This document shows positions 26,947-35,391 of a stretch of DNA of 55,607 nt, in pieces (position 1 is the stretch's first letter; each line of letters begins with the position of its first letter). The stretch covers positions 1,530-57,136 of the forward strand of contig NZ_JACETV010000016.1 in NCBI RefSeq assembly GCF_013912375.1. Reading direction: 5' to 3'. The position numbers and the translations under genes are program-made. Under the pieces are notes generated by a model. It was not told the DNA's origin, ran no database searches, and was given only the letters and a program-made list of their open reading frames with translations. The stretch is from Emticicia sp. BO119 (GTDB lineage: Bacteria; Bacteroidota; Bacteroidia; Cytophagales; Spirosomataceae).

Positions 26947-27190
26947 GACGTTGTGAGTTTTAATTTGTTACTCCTTATCTAAAAAAACAAAAAACCTATG
27001 CCAGTTAAATTCTAAATGTTTTATCGGTTATGTTGAGACAAATCTACCCCTTCAATAAACTTCACGTCTATGTTATTACCCATTGTTGCCTGATTGGCGA
27101 CTAAGGCATTCTGATTTTAGTGGTCTTCATTTTTTGACAAATAAAGTTCTACACGAATTAGACTAAAATATTTAAAATGACGGATGCTAA

Positions 27191-27232
27191 AGAAAATGCC
27201 TGTATTACACTTTGGCAACACAGGCATTTTCT
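27191..27232 (-). terminator. Terminator of the receptor/GLPGLI operon
   Basis: Perfect 13-bp stem (27191-27203 with 27220-27232, core AATGCCTGT/ACAGGCATT), 16-nt loop, T-rich on both sides; it begins just after the GLPGLI stop codon on the minus strand. Confidence 0.85.
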
Positions 27233-27240
27233 ACCTATTT

Positions 27241-27999
27241 CTAATATCTGATTGCCCAATAGGGGTTCCGGTAAGATTTGATGCTGTCTTTAATATGTTT
27301 TACTATAAGCTGGTCATAATCAGCATCTTTGATTTTCTTGCCTTTTAGCTTAGGGAGAGTCAGTTCCTTGCCCTCCAGTTTTTTAAACTCAACTTTGGTC
27401 GCTGTAATCACTACATCACCATCATTAATTTCCAATTCCAGAATCATACCTGGTAGTCCGTAATATCTTTCAGGCCCTGCAGAAACAGGAATATCGCCAG
27501 TAAACCATGCCGTTACTTTCTGATGCTTAACAGTGTCTTCTGTAACCGCTTTCATACATATATAACCTGCCACGTCTTTAATCTGGTTGAGAACTTTCCA
27601 GTTAGGAGCTCTAAGCGAATCTTCAACAACATAAGTTTTTCCCAACATTTCAATAATCTCTATTTTCTTCTCTTGTTCGTAGTTTCGGTAGATGAAATAG
27701 TCTTCCGTCCGAGAAGACCACCCATACTCGCTTGTTTCTTCCAGATTAGTAAGGAGGCTTTCGTTGGCATTGAAAAACATTTTGGTTTTAGATTTCCAGC
27801 CCTGGTCATTTTTACCCCAAGTTTGTTTTACACGGTCTTTTTCTTCGTTCGACAGATAAGTTAACTGCCCAATAATCTTCGACCAGAACTCCTGACGCTC
27901 ATACACTACCATGCCCTCAGTTTTTTGGGAGAAACCTGACAGGGGAGAAATAACTGCAAAAAAGAGCAAACCGATTACGTATTTTGATATAGCTTTCAT
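27241..27999 (-). CDS. GLPGLI family protein
   Basis: 252 aa with a signal peptide (SPLSGFSQ cleavage region). The family signature appears as YYGLPGMILELE, after the typical block WFTGDIPVSAGPERYYGLPG. Start-to-end this matches the GLPGLI family, secreted beta-rich proteins of Bacteroidota whose function is not established. It lies 29 bp downstream of an outer-membrane receptor gene; this pairing is recurrent in the phylum and suggests a joint role in uptake or sensing. Confidence 0.93.
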   Translation of the reverse strand: MKAISKYVIGLLFFAVISPLSGFSQKTEGMVVYERQEFWSKIIGQLTYLSNEEKDRVKQTWGKNDQGWKSKTKMFFNANESLLTNLEETSEYGWSSRTEDYFIYRNYEQEKKIEIIEMLGKTYVVEDSLRAPNWKVLNQIKDVAGYICMKAVTEDTVKHQKVTAWFTGDIPVSAGPERYYGLPGMILELEINDGDVVITATKVEFKKLEGKELTLPKLKGKKIKDADYDQLIVKHIKDSIKSYRNPYWAIRY

Positions 28000-28028
28000 T
28001 TGTATGTGTTTTAGTGATATTAAATAGC

Positions 28029-30848
28029 TTAGTACCAGCCCTGACGACGCATTTTGGCACTTACACCTCTCATGTTGTAGGTAAAACTCAACATAAAATA
28101 CCTCGAAAGGGTCTGTGTCTGTTCTGTTGAAACGAAGTTCTGATAAGCATATTGGTTAATACCAATGTTTTTCTTTAATAAATCATACCCCGACAGACGA
28201 ATCTCCGCTTTTTTAGCTTTACCTAATATCTTATAAACAGATGCATACAGGATAGGAACGTGCTGATTAAAACCAAAACGCTCGTTTTTAGAGATTCTGT
28301 AATTCAGATTTGAACTGAAATAAATACCTGCTGGCATAGCGATGTTCATTTCTGCACCTAAATTATGGTTAAATATCTGTTGATTCTGTGTTGTATTAAT
28401 AGAATATCTGGTATTAGTGATACCGAAATTACCATTTGCGTATAATGTAAACTTATCGCTCGGTGTTAAATCAACACGGAAGCCGAAGTTATAATTATTG
28501 TTTCTTGTTGTATTTAATACATTGTTAATGTAAATCAGGTTTTTTGAAATGTTGGTTCCCACATTTAAGTTTAAAGTACTTTTAGTTTTTTTCAAGGGGA
28601 AACCAAAGCCTAAATACGAACCCATGTTTTGTCCACCCGAAATATTGGTAGGTTTCGCAGTAGTAACCAACGTAACAGGGTCAACGGTCTGATTATAAAT
28701 TACCTGATTGATATTATAGCCATAGTTCAGGTTGAAGAACATATTAGTGAAACTACCCGGATTGAACATATTATATCCTATAAATGCTCTGTGGGTGCTC
28801 ATTGGTAACAAATTAGGATTGCCTGTACGGATATACAAAGTATTGCTGTTGTCAATAATAGGTTGTAAATCTTTAATAGCCGGCTCAGCAACTTCTTTAC
28901 TATAATCGGCCCAGATATAACGATTGTTTTTAAGATCAATATTAACAGAAGAGGCAGGGATTAACGCAAATATATCTCTGTTGATTTTTTGAAAATCAGC
29001 GGCATTTTTACTACGTGCAAAGTTTCCGTCAAAATGAAAATGTTGAGCGGCTAAACCAAATGAAATATTCACACCTTTATAATTATATCTCACATTAGTT
29101 CCGAAACGATTATACATAAAATCATTGTTGTAATAATTGCTTAGCGAGTCAATTCTGATGCCATCAGTTGTTTGTACATTTCTGTCAACAGCATCACTGC
29201 GCAAGCTGAAATTATAGAATGTTTCAGAAAAGAATTTCTTAGACAACGGTTCTACAAAAAGCAAACTCGATTTAACCAGATTACGAGGGCTATTCGTAAA
29301 GTTAATCTGATTGATATTTGCTGGTATTGAGCCAACTGGTACACCAAATAATTCATTGACTGAATTTTGACGCGCCTCACCATCTGAAATATTATAATTA
29401 TAAGTTAAACTTGCGGCAAAATTCCTTCCCTTTTTCTTGAATTTATGACGATATAAACCAATTAATGCAATTGCAGTTGAATTAAACTCGTTGAAGTTAT
29501 TAATGGTAGTCTGGTTTGATTTCGAAGCGCTACCATTTCTATAAATTTCCTGCAAACTATTAAATTTGGTTGTTCCATTACCCGTCCTTCCGTTTCCTAT
29601 TAATACTAAAGTATTCAACGAGTCTATTTTTTTCTCAAAACGTAAACTTACACGATGGTTACGGCTGATACGATTCTGATAGCTGTCTTCAAGTGTCTTG
29701 AACGAATTGTTATTAGAAAGAAAGTTCTCTCTCTGCGATTTTTTGGAAACTAACTGCTGAGTCTGATTGAAATAATAATTTGAACTAAATTTCGTGTTTT
29801 TGGTATCGTAGTTATAGTTGGCACCTCCAGCGTAATTTTCAGAAAATCCCTGAAAATTACGGCCACCTACCGGAATAGTAATACTCTCTTCCGTATCATT
29901 GTCATAGAAGAACCTTACACCGCTGCTGAAACCAAAATCTGCTTCATCTCCCCAGTTATTAGCTTGGCTGCCTCTGAAATCCTGAAAATCATCTCGGGAG
30001 ATACCTGTCTGATTGATATTATTCCCTAAGCCAAGCACAGAAAACTGCTGTTTAGAGTCAAATTTGTTATAATTACCTTTTAACTCTGCTCTTTCTTCAG
30101 TACCAATAGCGGCAGTAATCTTGCCAAATCCACCTTTTTTAAAATCATCTTTCAGCTCAAGGTTCACGGTCTTCTCTTTTTTTCCGTCATCTACCCCTGT
30201 AGCTTTGGCTTGTTCTGATTTATCATTGAAAATCTGAACCTTTGTAATTGCTTCAGCGGGTAGATTTTTTGTAGCAGCTTTAGGGTCACTACCAAAAAAG
30301 CTTTTACCGTCTACAGTTACTTTCTTGACATCTTGTCCTTGGGCTTTAATATTTCCATCCTGATCAATCTGTACACCAGGCAGCTTTCGTAGCAGGTCTT
30401 CAACTGATGATCCCGGGGGGACTTTAAATGAGGCCGCGTTATATTCTATAGTATCACCTTTAATATTTAACGGAGCGCGAGCCGTTTTTACAACCACTTC
30501 CATCAATTCTTTGGCAATGGGTTTTAATTTCAGTTGTCCTAAGTCGTTTACTGCTCCGTCAACAGGCGTTACATCAGTCTGGAACGGAATGTAACCTACA
30601 AAGGAGATTTTCAGGATGTAGTTTGCTTTTTTTACATTTTTAAATTCAAATACGCCATTTTCATCTGTCCGACCAAAGTTCACTAAAGTTGAATCTTTGG
30701 GTTGTAATAGCATAACAGTAGCAAATGGCATAACAGTATTACCTGAATCAATAGCGATGCCTTTGATTGTGAATTTAGTTGGGCTTTGGGCAAACAAAAG
30801 TGCAGCCGAGTGCATAAGCACAGCAAGTAGAAGTAAGCGCTTTTTCAT
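28029..30848 (-). CDS. TonB-receptor-like outer-membrane beta-barrel protein
   Basis: 939 aa with a signal peptide (MHSAALLFAQ). A carboxypeptidase-regulatory-like domain (about 27-110; FEFKNVKKANYILKISFVGY) is followed by a plug domain (about 130-225; VEDLLRKLPGVQIDQDGNIK, VTVDGKSFFG, ITKVQIFNDKSEQ), then a barrel of the outer-membrane beta-barrel family 3 type to the C-terminus. Such proteins take up ligands via TonB or act as receptors; the substrate is unknown, and there is no SusD partner, so a glycan SusCD system is unlikely. First gene of a two-gene unit with GLPGLI. Confidence 0.92.
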   Translation of the reverse strand: MKKRLLLLAVLMHSAALLFAQSPTKFTIKGIAIDSGNTVMPFATVMLLQPKDSTLVNFGRTDENGVFEFKNVKKANYILKISFVGYIPFQTDVTPVDGAVNDLGQLKLKPIAKELMEVVVKTARAPLNIKGDTIEYNAASFKVPPGSSVEDLLRKLPGVQIDQDGNIKAQGQDVKKVTVDGKSFFGSDPKAATKNLPAEAITKVQIFNDKSEQAKATGVDDGKKEKTVNLELKDDFKKGGFGKITAAIGTEERAELKGNYNKFDSKQQFSVLGLGNNINQTGISRDDFQDFRGSQANNWGDEADFGFSSGVRFFYDNDTEESITIPVGGRNFQGFSENYAGGANYNYDTKNTKFSSNYYFNQTQQLVSKKSQRENFLSNNNSFKTLEDSYQNRISRNHRVSLRFEKKIDSLNTLVLIGNGRTGNGTTKFNSLQEIYRNGSASKSNQTTINNFNEFNSTAIALIGLYRHKFKKKGRNFAASLTYNYNISDGEARQNSVNELFGVPVGSIPANINQINFTNSPRNLVKSSLLFVEPLSKKFFSETFYNFSLRSDAVDRNVQTTDGIRIDSLSNYYNNDFMYNRFGTNVRYNYKGVNISFGLAAQHFHFDGNFARSKNAADFQKINRDIFALIPASSVNIDLKNNRYIWADYSKEVAEPAIKDLQPIIDNSNTLYIRTGNPNLLPMSTHRAFIGYNMFNPGSFTNMFFNLNYGYNINQVIYNQTVDPVTLVTTAKPTNISGGQNMGSYLGFGFPLKKTKSTLNLNVGTNISKNLIYINNVLNTTRNNNYNFGFRVDLTPSDKFTLYANGNFGITNTRYSINTTQNQQIFNHNLGAEMNIAMPAGIYFSSNLNYRISKNERFGFNQHVPILYASVYKILGKAKKAEIRLSGYDLLKKNIGINQYAYQNFVSTEQTQTLSRYFMLSFTYNMRGVSAKMRRQGWY

Positions 30849-31194
30849 AAAATGGTTTAGTAAAGTAATGTCGTTGCGTCTAAATAACTAATTGTTTAGT
30901 TAATACTGATGCGAAGATAGAAATATTTTTTTTTGCGAATGTAAATTTTAAGTTTTTTTAACTATTATTTTTTTTTACGGAATTTTTTACAAATATTTAC
31001 ATATAGTTTATGTCACATGCTTCAGTAGCCGATACTGAAAAATCCACCGGCTCATTCATCGTTTTCCTTCTTATTTTTCATAAAAAATTGTACTTTTTCG
31101 TGAATCGTTAACAATAATCTGCCTATTTTTACCGTTTTTTTGGACTTAGGCATTGTATTTGTCTAATTTTGTAACAGAACCAAATCAATATATA
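30849..31194. other. Divergent intergenic region
   Basis: 346 bp without a gene, very AT-rich, between the outer-membrane receptor and the NlpC/P60 gene. It holds the NlpC/P60 promoter at its right side. On the left, a near-consensus -7 (TATCTTCG on the minus strand, 30919-30912) may serve the receptor. I see nothing else in it. Confidence 0.6.
31139..31171 (+). promoter_or_regulatory. Promoter of the NlpC/P60 gene
   Basis: TTTG (31139-31142), 21-bp spacer, TAATTTTG (31164-31171): a full Bacteroidota -33/-7 pair. The ATG follows 24 bp later at 31195, so the 5' leader is short. Confidence 0.7.
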
Positions 31195-31722
31195 ATGTTA
31201 AAAAAATATGTATTGGGTTCGTTGTTAGTCGTTACATCAATGGTCTCTAAGGCCACTGACCTTCCAAAATCACTCACAACTTCACCGAACGAGGTAAGCG
31301 ATAAAAATAATTCAAAATTAACCGACGACCTACAACGATTCGCCCGAAAACTTATTGGTATCCGCTATTTATGGAGCGGCAAAACACTCAAAGGATTTGA
31401 TTGTTCCGGTTTAGTAAACTACGTATTTGCTAAATTTGGCATGAAACTAAGCCACCGTAGTATAGACCTTTTTAAACTGGGTTACCAGACAACACCTGAA
31501 GAAGCACAACCTGGAGATTTGATATTCTTTAAAATCAATGCTAACAGAAAAGATGAAGTATCTCATGTTGGCATTGTGTTGGAGTCTGATAAAAATGGTT
31601 TAAAGTTTATTCATTCAGCCTGCAAAACAGGAGTAAGTATCAGCTATCTGAAAGAAAAATATTATGCTTCACGCTTCGCAGGTATCCGTCGCGTAATCGA
31701 TAGCCTGACAGATAGTAAATAG
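31195..31722 (+). CDS. NlpC/P60 family peptidoglycan hydrolase
   Basis: 175 aa. The start at 31195 gives a signal sequence (MLKKYVLGSLLVVTSMVSKA); a longer start at 31153 would lie inside the promoter's -7 box and is rejected. The NlpC/P60 domain (about 50-165) has the catalytic Cys in FDCSGLVNYVF, the His in DEVSHVGIVL and the third polar residue in FIHSACKTG. It should cleave cell-wall peptides in the periplasm. Single-gene unit with promoter and terminator. Confidence 0.93.
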   Translation: MLKKYVLGSLLVVTSMVSKATDLPKSLTTSPNEVSDKNNSKLTDDLQRFARKLIGIRYLWSGKTLKGFDCSGLVNYVFAKFGMKLSHRSIDLFKLGYQTTPEEAQPGDLIFFKINANRKDEVSHVGIVLESDKNGLKFIHSACKTGVSISYLKEKYYASRFAGIRRVIDSLTDSK

Positions 31723-31763
31723 AATTTTTACCGAATATTAATTTAAGAAATTCTCATTTGTCC

Positions 31764-31803
31764 AAATAAAGAGCTGCTTTATATATAAAGCAGCTCTTTA
31801 TTT
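31764..31803 (+). terminator. Terminator, perfect 40-bp palindrome
   Basis: Arms 31764-31783 and 31784-31803 are exact reverse complements (GC core GAGCTGC/GCAGCTC), with the T run at the 3' end; 42 bp after the NlpC/P60 stop. Confidence 0.9.
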
Positions 31804-31867
31804 TTATAAACAATATGATTTATTAGAAGTTGTTGGAAAGGTAAAATATCGCTTATATAGGTGTTTT

Positions 31868-31956
31868 TATAGATAAATTTTCCAACCGAAAATTTATTTA
31901 AAGATAATTTTGAGTGTCAATCATAGTATTATAGATATATTTTCAATCGAAATTTT
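31868..31956 (+). repeat. Two-copy dyad repeat upstream of the metK promoter
   Basis: 31868-31895 and 31930-31956 are imperfect copies of a TATAGATAwATTTT-CAA-CGAAA element, 62 bp apart. The first contains a perfect inverted repeat AAATTTTC-CAACC-GAAAATTT; the second keeps the core TTTC-AATC-GAAA and lies directly against the -33 box. This layout suits a repressor or activator site; no regulator can be named. Confidence 0.4.
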
Positions 31957-31986
31957 GCATTTGTTTTGCTAAATGTCGTACATTTG
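31954..31986 (+). promoter_or_regulatory. metK promoter
   Basis: TTTG (31954-31957), 21-bp spacer, TACATTTG (31979-31986), the same geometry as the NlpC/P60 promoter. Transcription would start near 31992, giving a leader of about 170 nt before metK. Confidence 0.7.
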
Positions 31987-31990
31987 TAGA

Positions 31991-32100
31991 TGTATCAAGA
32001 AATTCCCGTTTGCGGAAATCCAACCGAGTCGAAACACTACGGTGGTAAAGAGATGCGGGCAGTGAGCACTCAGATGCTTGTTTGTCAAAAAAGTTTCTTT
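31991..32100 (+). promoter_or_regulatory. Structured metK 5' leader, candidate SAM-sensing RNA
   Basis: Directly after the promoter the leader is less AT-rich and rich in short pairings. It starts with TATCAAGA, has a hairpin TTCCCGTTTGCGGAA, then CCAACC (32020-32025) pairing with GGTGG (32041-32045) around an inner AGT/ACT pair, followed by TAAAG. The pieces ATCAAGA, CAACC...GGTG and TAA occur in the same order in SAM-I-type riboswitches, but the P2 pseudoknot motif (GAGGGA) is not evident, so this could be a diverged member of the SAM clan or a different class. It precedes the gene that makes SAM. A minus-strand reading frame across it has no other support. Confidence 0.5.
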
Positions 32101-32165
32101 TCCCCTTCTGCACAGAGTTTTTAGCATACACTTTTAGCAAATCATTTAAAAACTAAATAAGATTT

Positions 32166-33458
32166 ATGGCGTACCTATTTACTTCCGAATCGGTATCGGA
32201 AGGTCACCCAGACAAAGTTGCTGACCAAATTTCTGACGCTCTTATTGATAATTTTTTAGCGTTTGATCCTACTTCTAAAGTTGCTTGCGAAACCCTCGTA
32301 ACAACAGGTCAGGTAGTTTTGGCAGGTGAAGTAAAAACTAAAACTTACCTTGATGTTCAATCTATTGCCCGTGACGTAATCTCAAAAATTGGTTATACCA
32401 AATCAGAGTATATGTTTGAGGCAAATTCTTGTGGTATCTTGTCGGCTATCCACGAACAATCAGATGATATTAACCGTGGTGTTGACCGCACTGCCAACGA
32501 AACGAATTTTGAAGAAAAAGCTGATGCTCAGGGAGCTGGTGATCAGGGAATGATGTTTGGTTATGCTACCCGCGAAACCGACAACTATATGCCTTTGGCT
32601 TTAGATTTAGCTCACAAAATCTTACAAGAACTTTCAACTATTCGTCGAGAAAACAAACGCATCAAATATCTCCGCCCTGATGCCAAGTCTCAAGTAACGA
32701 TTGAATACACAGATAATAATAAGCCTGTCAGAATAGATACGATTGTTGTGTCAACACAACACGATGATTTCGGAACTGATGAAGATATGTTGGCTACAAT
32801 CCGTAGAGACATTATCAATTATGTAATCCCTCGTGTAAAAGCAAAGTTGAAACCATCGTTGCGTAAATTATTCAATGATCAGATTACCTATTATATTAAC
32901 CCGACAGGGAAATTTGTAATTGGCGGCCCACATGGCGATACTGGTTTAACCGGTCGTAAAATCATTGTAGATACTTATGGCGGTAAAGGAGCACATGGTG
33001 GTGGAGCCTTCTCTGGTAAAGACCCATCTAAAGTTGACCGTTCTGCGGCTTATGCCACTCGCCATATTGCTAAGAACCTTGTAGCTGCGGGTGTATGCGA
33101 TGAAGTGTTAGTACAGGTATCTTATGCTATTGGTGTAGCAAAACCTTGTGGCATTTTTGTAAATACTTATGGTACTGCTAAAGTAAAGGGTGAAAACGGT
33201 AAAAAAATGTCAGACGGAGAGATTGCAAAAATTGTAGAGCAAGTATTTGATATGCGCCCTTATGCAATTGAACAACGTTTGAAATTGCGTAATCCTATGT
33301 ATTCAGAAACAGCAGCTTACGGACACATGGGTCGTGAATCGGAATGGGTCAGAAAAGTATTCAAAGGCCCAGAAGGTGAAAAAACAGTTGATGTAGAGTT
33401 ATTTACATGGGAGAAATTAGATTATGTAGATAAAGTAAAAGAAGGTTTCGGAATCTGA
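32166..33458 (+). CDS. metK: S-adenosylmethionine synthetase
   Basis: 430 aa, full length. Makes SAM from methionine and ATP. Family signatures are all present: [15 protein letters not shown] (N-terminal), [12 protein letters not shown] (ATP/Met site), [11 protein letters not shown], and [19 protein letters not shown] (P-loop-like and metal site). The ATG at 32166 follows a promoter and structured leader, suggesting feedback on transcript or translation. Cytoplasmic homotetramer in the family. Strong terminator downstream. Confidence 0.98.
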   Translation: MAYLFTSESVSEGHPDKVADQISDALIDNFLAFDPTSKVACETLVTTGQVVLAGEVKTKTYLDVQSIARDVISKIGYTKSEYMFEANSCGILSAIHEQSDDINRGVDRTANETNFEEKADAQGAGDQGMMFGYATRETDNYMPLALDLAHKILQELSTIRRENKRIKYLRPDAKSQVTIEYTDNNKPVRIDTIVVSTQHDDFGTDEDMLATIRRDIINYVIPRVKAKLKPSLRKLFNDQITYYINPTGKFVIGGPHGDTGLTGRKIIVDTYGGKGAHGGGAFSGKDPSKVDRSAAYATRHIAKNLVAAGVCDEVLVQVSYAIGVAKPCGIFVNTYGTAKVKGENGKKMSDGEIAKIVEQVFDMRPYAIEQRLKLRNPMYSETAAYGHMGRESEWVRKVFKGPEGEKTVDVELFTWEKLDYVDKVKEGFGI

Positions 33459-33471
33459 ATTTTACAATAAT

Positions 33472-33519
33472 TTTATATCAAAAAAGGAGAACATTAGTTC
33501 TCCTTTTTTGATATAAAAT
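33472..33519 (+). terminator. metK terminator, perfect 22-bp stem
   Basis: Arms 33472-33493 and 33498-33519 match exactly around the loop ATTA; GC core GGAGAAC/GTTCTCC followed by T6 inside the stem. Confidence 0.92.
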
Positions 33520-33585
33520 TTGAAAATATAAAACAAATTGAATTTTCAGTATTATTTGAAAATAAAAATAAAATTTTCTTAGGGG

Positions 33586-33632
33586 TGTAACAACAAAAAA
33601 GGTGCATTAGATGCACCTTTTTTGTTGTTACA
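33586..33632 (-). terminator. Terminator of the PBP1/TPR gene, perfect 22-bp stem
   Basis: Arms 33586-33607 and 33611-33632 match exactly around a 3-nt loop; core GGTGCAT/ATGCACC with T6/A6. It sits just beyond the minus-strand gene's stop and is separate from the metK hairpin 66 bp away. Confidence 0.9.
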
Positions 33633-33648
33633 ATTGTATTTTGTTATT

Positions 33649-35325
33649 TTACCTTGAAACTTCAATAAATCTTCCATCCTGATATTTAATGATAGGTACA
33701 ATCTTGTTTTCATTCGAACGATTGGTATAATCAAAGCCATCAAGCGTATAACCTTGAGTATATTCAATAGAATCTAAATTATTACGAAATTTATTTCTAC
33801 CAGATTTCAGCATTCTGCCATAAAATAGTACCATATCATAGCCCCAATAACTATAATAAGAGGGGGCGATGTTCTGACTGTTGATATAGGCACTTCTGAA
33901 ATTCTTCACCTCTTCCTTTTCTCTGTCCATATAATCTAACTGAATCAGATATAAATCTCTGTTAAAAATATTGAGAGAAGAACCCTCAAAATCAAAAGCT
34001 GATGAAGCAGCTATAATAGGACAGGTAACTCGTTTTTTGTCCAATCCACTGATAATCTTTGGTCCTAAGTTCTGCTCACTTCCGGTTATAAAAATATGGT
34101 CTGGTTTGCGTTTGGCATCAATATCATCTGTATTGTTGAATCTCCTGATAGTCAGTATATTTAGCCCTTTTTCTAAAGCTTTATCACGATAGATATAGGC
34201 AAAAGTAGAATCTTTTCGTGTATTGCCATAATAGATACTTACCGAACGAACCGCTTTTTCGTTAACCATATATTCAACGGCTTTAGCGGCTTGAGTTTCA
34301 AAAGAAGGAGATGCCAGAAATGTGTTTTTATCAGTGCTAACCAATTGCAGATTATTTGATAAAGGGTGCACCTGTATGGCATCATAAGATTTCACAAAAT
34401 TATGAGCAACTTTGTTAACCTCTGGATAAAGTGGACCTATGATTAAATCTACTTTATCAAAGCCGCGGTTATTTATTACCTCATTCGTATGCTTTACATC
34501 ACGCTCTATATCAAAAGCATATAAATTGGCATCAATTTGTTCAGAGGCTAATTTCTCCTGTGCCAGTTTCATTCCTGCATATAAATCATAGATATACTGG
34601 TTTGCACGATTGGTTCTGGTAGGGTCAAACTCAAATAAACGAAAAGGTAGCATAACAGCTATATTAATAGCATTATCATCATCTTTTCTCGATTTTCTCG
34701 AAGGTTTTTTATTTGAATCTCCTCCTAAATTAAACTGATTGGTTAACTGGTCTGATAGTTCTAAATCTTCTCTCGAAGCGTTTTTGCTGTTTTGAATATG
34801 GTCAACAATCAATTGTGCAATAACCGGATTATCTGGAGAGGTCTTATAGAGTTGCTTTAAATGGCTCAGTTCTTTAATTTTGCTCAGATACAGATACTCC
34901 ATATTCTCAATTTCGGGTCGCCACATTTTTGAAGTAATACGATTGAGCGATTGCAACGCTTCTTCTGGTTTATTTTCTGCAAAAGCAACATTGGCGTATA
35001 GATACGTTGCATCTTCCATTTTCCTCCAGTCCGGAAAACGCTCAAACAACTGTCTCAGAATAGTACGGGCATCATAAAACTTGTTTAGCTTGAAAGCAGC
35101 TAAGGCATAGTAATAATGAGCATAGGGGGCAATCGTATTTTCGTATTTTTTATTAGTGAGTGGCAGAAGGATTTCCCTTGCTTCAAAATATTTTTGGTCA
35201 GCATATAATTGTACAGCTTTTTTATATCGTAACAAATAATCATTATCGCTAAGACCAGCTTGCTGTTGGGCTATCGAAGTATATGATAGGAATAAAAAAA
35301 TGAAAATATTTTTTGTTCTTCTCAT
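33649..35325 (-). CDS. TPR plus periplasmic-binding-protein type 1 fold protein (LpoA-like architecture)
   Basis: 558 aa from the ATG at 35325, which gives the signal peptide MRRTKNIFIFLFLSYTSIAQ; an upstream in-frame start would add 21 residues of non-signal sequence. TPR-type helices (about 30-190; HYYYALAAFKLNKFYDART) precede a PBP1-like domain (about 220-540; INIAVMLPFRL, VDLIIGPLYPEVNKVAHNF, YYGNTRKDSTFAYIYRDKA). This order resembles LpoA, the periplasmic activator of a peptidoglycan synthase, and amino-acid ABC receptors; no ABC permease is near. Downstream of yidC on the same strand. Confidence 0.75.
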   Translation of the reverse strand: MRRTKNIFIFLFLSYTSIAQQQAGLSDNDYLLRYKKAVQLYADQKYFEAREILLPLTNKKYENTIAPYAHYYYALAAFKLNKFYDARTILRQLFERFPDWRKMEDATYLYANVAFAENKPEEALQSLNRITSKMWRPEIENMEYLYLSKIKELSHLKQLYKTSPDNPVIAQLIVDHIQNSKNASREDLELSDQLTNQFNLGGDSNKKPSRKSRKDDDNAINIAVMLPFRLFEFDPTRTNRANQYIYDLYAGMKLAQEKLASEQIDANLYAFDIERDVKHTNEVINNRGFDKVDLIIGPLYPEVNKVAHNFVKSYDAIQVHPLSNNLQLVSTDKNTFLASPSFETQAAKAVEYMVNEKAVRSVSIYYGNTRKDSTFAYIYRDKALEKGLNILTIRRFNNTDDIDAKRKPDHIFITGSEQNLGPKIISGLDKKRVTCPIIAASSAFDFEGSSLNIFNRDLYLIQLDYMDREKEEVKNFRSAYINSQNIAPSYYSYWGYDMVLFYGRMLKSGRNKFRNNLDSIEYTQGYTLDGFDYTNRSNENKIVPIIKYQDGRFIEVSR

Positions 35326-35351
35326 AGGTTGAATCAAGGGATTTATATGAA

Positions 35352-35385
35352 TTGCGTGTGAGGGCAAAAGATACCCCACACGCAA
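35352..35385 (-). terminator. Hairpin between yidC and the next gene
   Basis: TTGCGTGTG pairs with CACACGCAA, extended by GGG/CCC past one bulged A. On the minus strand the T run is weak, so it may be an attenuating or processing hairpin instead of a full terminator. Confidence 0.45.
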
Positions 35386-35391
35386 CAAAAA

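Noticed and set aside
27021-27083. 20-codon minus-strand frame (MGNNIDVKFIEGVDLSQHNR)
   Set aside because: It looks protein-like but is too short, with a stop not far upstream and no promoter; at best a remnant or a very small peptide.
31943-32140. Minus-strand 65-codon frame upstream of metK
   Set aside because: It lies across the metK promoter and structured leader, has no ribosome binding site or terminator, and its composition is that of the leader.
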